Assembly (NCBI GenBank): GCA_016213345.1
Contig: JACRAO010000093.1
Coordinates: 1 to 10,231 of the forward strand
Direction of reading: 5' to 3'
DNA from: Bdellovibrio sp.
GTDB taxonomy: Bacteria > Bdellovibrionota > UBA1018
Length of the DNA stretch: 10,231 nt
The translations under genes were made by a program, and so were the position numbers. Shown piece by piece: positions 6,116 through 10,231 of this stretch. The notes under the pieces were generated by a model, which made no database searches, was not told where the DNA came from, and was given only the letters and a program-made list of their open reading frames with translations. How positions within the stretch are numbered: the first letter of the stretch is position 1; every line of letters begins with the position of its first letter.

Positions 6116-6169
6116 GTTCCTGCTACAGAACGAACGAAAATCGTGCTAATTATAAAGGGTAAGGGAAAT

Positions 6170-6178
6170 ATGAGCTAA
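6170..6178 (+). other. Two-codon ORF ATG-AGC-TAA overlapping the next start
   Basis: AAGGG (6161-6165) lies 4 nt before this ATG and 12 nt before the ATG of the beta-barrel gene. The TAA of the tiny ORF shares its last A with that ATG. It could make ribosomes start, stop and restart, or be mere chance. Confidence 0.3.
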
Positions 6179-7488
6179 TGAAAGAGACCGAAATTCGAAG
6201 TCAAAGTCCAAAAAGAAGACTATTAGCAAACAAAAACTATTTTGTAGGTTTTTGTTTTTTTATACTTTTCTCTACGTTGTCACTAGCGGATCAATATACA
6301 CGCCCATTTGAAAACCACCTTGCACCTCATAAAACATTAACTTTTGAACCAGGATTTCAATTTTTTTCCACAAAAGAGAACTATGGCCCAAGCGGGAGCT
6401 TGACTACTCCTAGTAATTTAAAAAGCTACACTAGGTTTGGATTTGATTTGCTATCTAGTTACGGATTAAATCCGCGGGTTAGCGCGTTTGCCAGGCTGAC
6501 TTGGCAAAAAAATGAAATCAGTCATAATACACTGAGCGGCAGTGCCTATGGTTTCGGAGACTCTACACTTGGCTTTACTCTCCGCATTTTAAGATCCAAC
6601 CCTAATCCATTTAGCAAAAAAGCTGTTTTAGACTTCCAGTTTCAGACTGACATCCCATTTTATAGCAACAAACAATCAAACCAAAATAATACACCATTTC
6701 TTGGAGATGGGTCCTATGATCTGACCGGAGGATTATTATTAAATTTGCCACTTTTCAGGTCTCCAGAATCAAGTTGGCTTGTTTTAGGCGGTAGTGGAAT
6801 CACTTGGCGGAGTGCTGGGTTTTCTGCATCCGTCCCGTGGTCATTGGCTGTTCAATATGTACAGAGTGAACAGTTTTTTGCCGAAATAGGAGGGTATGGC
6901 TTTTATTCTTTAAAAACCGATCCCAATGGCAAGTCAGGAAACATAGCAAGTGCTGGGTCAGGTGGAGGCGGCAGTTTTGTCATAAATGCTATTAATCCCT
7001 CTTTAGCTATGATTCGTGGACAATTAGGTTACAACTTAAACGAAGACGTTGGATTTAAGCTAGCACTGTCCAATTCAGTTTGGGGACAAGCAGCACCCTC
7101 GGGCCTGAATGTCTTGTTTGGAATGACTGCGCGGTGGCACTTTAAAAAATACAATGAAGCTCAAACACCGATTTCACCAAAAAAGCTCACCCCACAAGAA
7201 TACGGGAAATCAAATCAGGGATTTTTGGACTACGCGTTTGAAGCTAAAGTGGTTCGCATGAGTGACAGGTTGAATTTAGTAAAAATCAATAAAGGCAGCC
7301 AAGACGGAATAGAAGTCGGCCAAATATTTGATATTTTTTCTATCAAAAAGGATGGCACAGTGAACGAAATCATTGCCCGCTCGGAGTGCACCCATGTTAA
7401 GCCAAACGAAGCGGCTCTTAAAATTACAGAATATTTCAAAGAAGTATGGATCGAAGAAGGATTTATTGCAAAAAGGCCATTGCCGTAA
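6178..7488 (+). CDS. Probable outer-membrane beta-barrel protein with C-terminal soluble domain
   Basis: I do not recognise the exact family of this 436-residue protein. It has a signal peptide with a long basic n-region (1-20), a hydrophobic core FVGFCFFILFSTL (22-34) and a likely cut after SLA (37). Residues about 45-322 alternate amphipathic strands with Gly/Asn/Ser turns and end in TARWHF, the aromatic-terminated strand typical of outer-membrane barrels. After a Pro/Lys/Thr linker (about 325-345), residues 352-434 form a separate domain with the pattern NKGSQDGIEVGQIFDIF and later VWIEEGFIAKR. This resembles the FlgT C-terminal-like or other small beta domains of envelope proteins (tentative). 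The domain would face the periplasm. The sigma-54 promoter at 6100-6115 precedes it, and the ribosome site is AAGGG at 12 nt, which is long. A signal-dependent envelope or transport role is inferred. Confidence 0.65.
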   Translation: MKETEIRSQSPKRRLLANKNYFVGFCFFILFSTLSLADQYTRPFENHLAPHKTLTFEPGFQFFSTKENYGPSGSLTTPSNLKSYTRFGFDLLSSYGLNPRVSAFARLTWQKNEISHNTLSGSAYGFGDSTLGFTLRILRSNPNPFSKKAVLDFQFQTDIPFYSNKQSNQNNTPFLGDGSYDLTGGLLLNLPLFRSPESSWLVLGGSGITWRSAGFSASVPWSLAVQYVQSEQFFAEIGGYGFYSLKTDPNGKSGNIASAGSGGGGSFVINAINPSLAMIRGQLGYNLNEDVGFKLALSNSVWGQAAPSGLNVLFGMTARWHFKKYNEAQTPISPKKLTPQEYGKSNQGFLDYAFEAKVVRMSDRLNLVKINKGSQDGIEVGQIFDIFSIKKDGTVNEIIARSECTHVKPNEAALKITEYFKEVWIEEGFIAKRPLP

Positions 7489-7548
7489 TGGAACAAATTA
7501 TTGTAATATATAATCATTAATGTTTTTTAGCGCTGGGGGGCAGCTTTT

Positions 7549-8289
7549 ATGAAAAAAACCATTTTTAGTTCAATTGCAATAAGTTTAGCTTCTTGTTTTA
7601 TGTTTTTGTATTCCGCTCATGCTGCTAAATTTGCCAACCAGTTTGTAGAGTTCGAGCTCCCCCCACAATGGCAATGCAATCTAGAAGGGGCAGAGTGGGT
7701 TTGCCAAAATGCTATTGAGTCAAAAAAAAGAGAAGCCATTATTGTCCTAGCTGCAAAACTCAAGGGCGATCAAGACAGCCTTGACCAATACCTGACTTAT
7801 GTAAAAAAACCAAAAAGCTATACCAGTATTCACGGAAAACCAATTACTTCAGCGCCAAAGCATGCAACTACAGTAGATATCAATAGCCACCCATGGGTAG
7901 ACGCCCTGCATCTTGATTCAGAAATACCGGATTTTTACACTCGCTACCTGGCTACTGTAAAAGCAGATATTGGTGTACTTGTGACTTATTCGATTAATAA
8001 AAATAAATATAAAGAGTACTCTTCTGATTTTGAAATCATGATAAAAACATTAAAGGTCTTTAGAAAACCAGGTGGCATTAATGTCGCTCCATCTGATAAA
8101 AACTTGCTCCAAAACCCGATTCCTCCTAATGTTTTACAAGACACCGTGTTTCAGCCACCTGCCGAAGGCGGCTCTGACGTCGCAGAACCTAAGAAAGCAA
8201 AAAGCACATCTGATGAAATGCTATTTTATATCATCTTGGCAGTAGCTCTGGTCGTGCTATTTATCATATGGAGAAGACGGAGATCTTGA
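7549..8289 (+). CDS. Secreted protein of unknown function with C-terminal membrane anchor and Arg tail
   Basis: No known family is recognised for this 246-residue protein. A clear signal peptide (1-25, ending AHA before A26) is followed by a compact domain (about 27-172) with two cysteines, C43 and C52, that could form a disulfide. A Pro/Asn-rich then Lys/Ser linker (173-222) leads to a hydrophobic helix LFYIILAVALVVLFIIW (225-241) and a closing RRRRS. The protein is thus held in the inner membrane with its domain in the periplasm, unless the tail is a sorting signal. It follows the beta-barrel gene by 60 nt on the same strand and may be co-transcribed. A TATAAT at 7509-7514 without a good -35 box leaves open a promoter of its own. 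Its ribosome site is a run of six G (7535-7540), 8 nt from the ATG, not the usual GGAGG. Confidence 0.7.
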   Translation: MKKTIFSSIAISLASCFMFLYSAHAAKFANQFVEFELPPQWQCNLEGAEWVCQNAIESKKREAIIVLAAKLKGDQDSLDQYLTYVKKPKSYTSIHGKPITSAPKHATTVDINSHPWVDALHLDSEIPDFYTRYLATVKADIGVLVTYSINKNKYKEYSSDFEIMIKTLKVFRKPGGINVAPSDKNLLQNPIPPNVLQDTVFQPPAEGGSDVAEPKKAKSTSDEMLFYIILAVALVVLFIIWRRRRS

Positions 8290-8319
8290 GAAAAACAGGT
8301 AAATATTAAGTGTATCCAT

Positions 8320-8366
8320 CCCTATAATTAGCCCTATAATTAGCCCTATAATTAGCCCTATAATTA
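8320..8366. repeat. Tandem 12-bp repeat, about 3.9 copies, each holding a TATAAT
   Basis: CCCTATAATTAG is repeated perfectly at 8320-8331, 8332-8343 and 8344-8355, with a fourth copy (8356-8366) lacking the final G. Each unit contains TATAAT, giving four evenly spaced -10-like hexamers ahead of the second ATPase gene; none has an obvious -35 box. A partial extra match, ATAATTAGC, recurs at 8397-8405. Perfect short tandem repeats change copy number by replication slippage. The 8290-8422 stretch has no gene; this repeat and the adjacent inverted repeat are its contents. Confidence 0.95.
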
Positions 8367-8415
8367 AACCATGCCAATTTTGAACATTGACTGTCGATAA
8401 TTAGCATGGTTTAAT
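8363..8415. repeat. Long inverted repeat just before the second ATPase gene
   Basis: ATTAAACCATGC (8363-8374) is the exact reverse complement of GCATGGTTTAAT (8404-8415). After one mismatched pair the stem continues for 4 bp (AATT 8376-8379 with AATT 8399-8402), leaving a 19-nt loop. The left arm overlaps the last unit of the tandem repeat, and the right arm ends 7 nt before the ATG at 8423. There is no T-run after it, so it is more likely an operator or RNA regulatory hairpin than a terminator. Confidence 0.85.
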
Positions 8416-8422
8416 AAAAGTC

Positions 8423-9622
8423 ATGCCACATGCTAGAGCACGACATTTGGTGTCACTCATTTTAAGAAAGCTAAGGTTTTCTCCAGTGGTTGCACTGCAA
8501 GGAGCAAGGCAAACTGGAAAAAGTTTTTTAGCAAGAGAGATTTTAAAAGAAAAACTCTACGATTATACATATGAAACATTGGACCAACTTGCAATAAGAG
8601 AGTTTGCAAAAACTAATCCTGAAACATTTCTGAAACAGCGCTCTCAATTTAAAACTTTTGCCATAGACGAAGCTCAAAAAGCACCTGTCCTATTTGATAG
8701 CATTAAATACGAAGTAGATCTAAAAAGAATACCTGGAAAATACTTACTTTTAGGATCAACCGAATTTTCAAAGCTTGCTCTCATCAGGGAATCCCTAACA
8801 GGAAGGATGAGTCGCGCAAGGCTATACCCTCTAAATTTGGGAGAAGTTTACAAATTGCCACCCAATCCATCAAAAAACAAACTTCTAGTACGGGATGCTC
8901 CAAGAATTACAAGGCAGCAGTTTTTAACCCATCTAGAGCGAGGAGGCATGCCTGGTATTTTTGGAATACATTCAACATCAGAAAGGGAGTCAGCAGCGCA
9001 AGACTGGATTGATTTGACAACACAGAGAGATGCCTTGTCATTTGCAAATCTAAAAATAGACGCCGACTTATGCATGAAAATTTTTCAAAAAGTAGCTCTC
9101 CTAGAAGAACCAGAGGCTGGACAGATCGCAAAAACACTAAAAGTCGATTTGCGTAGAATTAATACACATCTTCACGTTTTAAAATCTTTATTTGCTCTCC
9201 ATGAGCTTAAACCGCATCCACTAGGAACAGGCAAATCAAGATATTTTTTATGCGATATAGCTTTTGCAAAAATGCTTGGAGCTTCTTTCGAAAGACTTCT
9301 TTATACATGGCTCATACAAGAACAACTTTCACAGAGAGCTTACAAGGATGATCGCAATACTGAACTCTATTATTACCGTTCTCTAAAAGGTAGTCTTATT
9401 CATCTTATGATAGAAAACCAACCAAATGATATTTTGGCAGCAAAGCTTTTTTCAGAAGAAAAAATCATGAGCCGAGAGTTAGAAATACTTGTTGCTTTTA
9501 AAAAAAAATCTGCAAAAACACACAAAGTAACACTTTGTGGACTTGGCGCTGATAATCAAGTGCACAAAATTTCGAAGAATAAAGACATCATCAATATTTA
9601 TAAATGGGAGTCTATAGGGTAG
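8423..9622 (+). CDS. AAA+ ATPase, divergent DUF4143-type
   Basis: This 399-residue protein is the second ATPase of this type in the window, clearly distant from the first. The ATPase domain is intact: Walker A GARQTGKS (27-34), Walker B FAIDEAQ (79-85), sensor-like LLLGSTEF (108-115), the family motif LTGRMSRARLYPLNLGE (125-141) and GGMPGIF (174-180). A winged-helix-like part follows (about 228-265). The C-terminal region keeps the ELYYYRS strand (314-320), but the D and E-x-K that family members usually carry next are absent from residues 321-345, so any nuclease-type activity there is probably lost. The start at 8423 puts Walker A at the usual distance but has no Shine-Dalgarno. A 12-bp tandem repeat and a long inverted repeat lie just upstream. 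It converges on the M16 peptidase gene with 9 nt between stops. Confidence 0.8.
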   Translation: MPHARARHLVSLILRKLRFSPVVALQGARQTGKSFLAREILKEKLYDYTYETLDQLAIREFAKTNPETFLKQRSQFKTFAIDEAQKAPVLFDSIKYEVDLKRIPGKYLLLGSTEFSKLALIRESLTGRMSRARLYPLNLGEVYKLPPNPSKNKLLVRDAPRITRQQFLTHLERGGMPGIFGIHSTSERESAAQDWIDLTTQRDALSFANLKIDADLCMKIFQKVALLEEPEAGQIAKTLKVDLRRINTHLHVLKSLFALHELKPHPLGTGKSRYFLCDIAFAKMLGASFERLLYTWLIQEQLSQRAYKDDRNTELYYYRSLKGSLIHLMIENQPNDILAAKLFSEEKIMSRELEILVAFKKKSAKTHKVTLCGLGADNQVHKISKNKDIINIYKWESIG

Positions 9623-9631
9623 GCGACGCAA

Positions 9632-10231
9632 TTAATTAAACTTAGCAGAAAATATAGGCCTTAGTTTTTTATAAACATTTCGTGCAGGACGTGGGCCCAG
9701 TGCTAAAATACTTCTAGCCGAATGCCTAAAAAGTTTTCTGGCAACTCTGCGCACATCACTCGGCGTTACTTGATCAACCCATGCACAAATTTCCTCTACT
9801 GAAAAACACTTTCCAAAGAAAATTTCATTTTTAGCAACACTTGACATGCGAGACTCTACATCGTCAGAATTTAATAAAATAGTCCCTTTCAGATTATTCT
9901 TAATAACTGTAAGTTCTTCTTCAGTTAAGAGCTGCCTTTTCAGTTTTGTAACACATTCTTCAATTAATTTTAAACACAAAGGCACTTGTTTCATCCCGGT
10001 TGCTGCATAAATCGAAAACACTCCAGAATCATAAAAGGGCGAAACAGTCGAATAAACATTATATGCTAGACCATTTTTTTCACGAATTTCCTGAAAAAGT
10101 GCCGAGCTCATCCCACCTCCTAAATATACATTTAGAAGTAACGCCGCAAATCTGTCTTTAGATGAATATCTAAAACTCTCTACTCCCCAAACAAGATGCA
10201 CTTGTTCGGCAGATCTTTTGATCCACCATGT
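9632..10231 (-). CDS. M16 (insulinase-type) peptidase, C-terminal half, cut by window edge
   Basis: The reading frame runs open to the right edge, so the gene starts beyond the window; 199 codons are visible. The motif LGGGMSSALFQEIREKNGLAYNVYS is the hallmark of the C-terminal domain of M16 processing peptidases (PqqL/YmxG/mitochondrial processing peptidase relatives); it lies in plus-strand bases 10040-10120. The helical region after LLTEEELTVIKNNLKG also fits. The catalytic zinc motif HxxEH lies in the N-terminal half, outside the window, so activity cannot be judged: some paralogues lack it. An apparent start at 10201 is a GTG inside the gene; codons upstream of it (…IKRSAEQ) continue the family pattern. 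Its substrate is unknown. Its 3' end faces the second ATPase gene. Confidence 0.88.
   Translation of the reverse strand, partial: TWWIKRSAEQVHLVWGVESFRYSSKDRFAALLLNVYLGGGMSSALFQEIREKNGLAYNVYSTVSPFYDSGVFSIYAATGMKQVPLCLKLIEECVTKLKRQLLTEEELTVIKNNLKGTILLNSDDVESRMSSVAKNEIFFGKCFSVEEICAWVDQVTPSDVRRVARKLFRHSARSILALGPRPARNVYKKLRPIFSAKFN

Noticed and set aside
8320..8415. CRISPR array or origin iterons
   Set aside because: The units are 12 bp with no spacers between them, so not CRISPR. Iterons are possible in form, but no replication gene or DnaA-box cluster is nearby.
8363..8415. Rho-independent terminator for the secreted protein gene
   Set aside because: The stem is long but AT-rich at its ends and no T-run follows on either strand.
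8848..9137. 75- and 76-codon minus-strand open frames within the second ATPase gene
   Set aside because: They overlap the ATPase coding region and carry no motif, signal or ribosome site.

Overview
The window reads as a gene-dense stretch of an AT-rich Gram-negative bacterial chromosome. It encodes two secreted envelope proteins, one of them a probable outer-membrane beta-barrel, plus a DUF218 (SanA/YdcF-type) membrane protein and a proteobacterial-type fused malic enzyme (MaeB). It also carries a very good sigma-54 (-24/-12) promoter. The exact lineage cannot be fixed from the sequence. A deltaproteobacterial or Bdellovibrionota-like origin would fit, but that is inference.

Left part (1-3035) is accessory. 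A short hairpin terminator opens the window, followed by a Phd/YefM-type antitoxin and VapC-type PIN toxin pair with its own promoter/operator. A lone AAA+ ATPase of the AAA_14/DUF4143 type comes next. The ATPase segment lies between two 103-bp direct repeats (871-973 and 2344-2446). The right copy is the intact 3' end of the DUF218 gene on the minus strand. The left copy is a decayed fragment of that same 3' end with a nonsense codon. This looks like a scar of an insertion or recombination that brought in the ATPase, the toxin-antitoxin pair, or both.

Middle part (3036-6008) is housekeeping. It holds zinc-ribbon ribosomal protein L28 (rpmB) on the plus strand. A two-gene minus-strand operon, maeB then ridA, follows with ATGA start/stop coupling. 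The rpmB and ridA stop codons overlap tail to tail in one TTAA.

The 6009-6177 intergenic region is a divergent control region. Leftward it has a sigma-70-like promoter whose predicted start coincides with the first base of the maeB start codon (possible leaderless mRNA). Rightward it has a sigma-54 promoter, with a perfect tandem 10-bp repeat just upstream of the -24 box. This should drive the beta-barrel protein (6178-7488) and possibly the following secreted, C-terminally anchored protein (7549-8289).

Right part (8290-10231) begins with a 133-bp non-coding stretch containing a 12-bp tandem repeat (about 3.9 copies, each with a TATAAT) that runs into a long inverted repeat. A second, divergent DUF4143-type ATPase follows; its C-terminal nuclease-like motif appears lost. 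The window ends in the C-terminal half of an M16 (insulinase-type) peptidase on the minus strand, cut by the window edge. No tRNA, rRNA, CRISPR array, transposase or integrase was seen.
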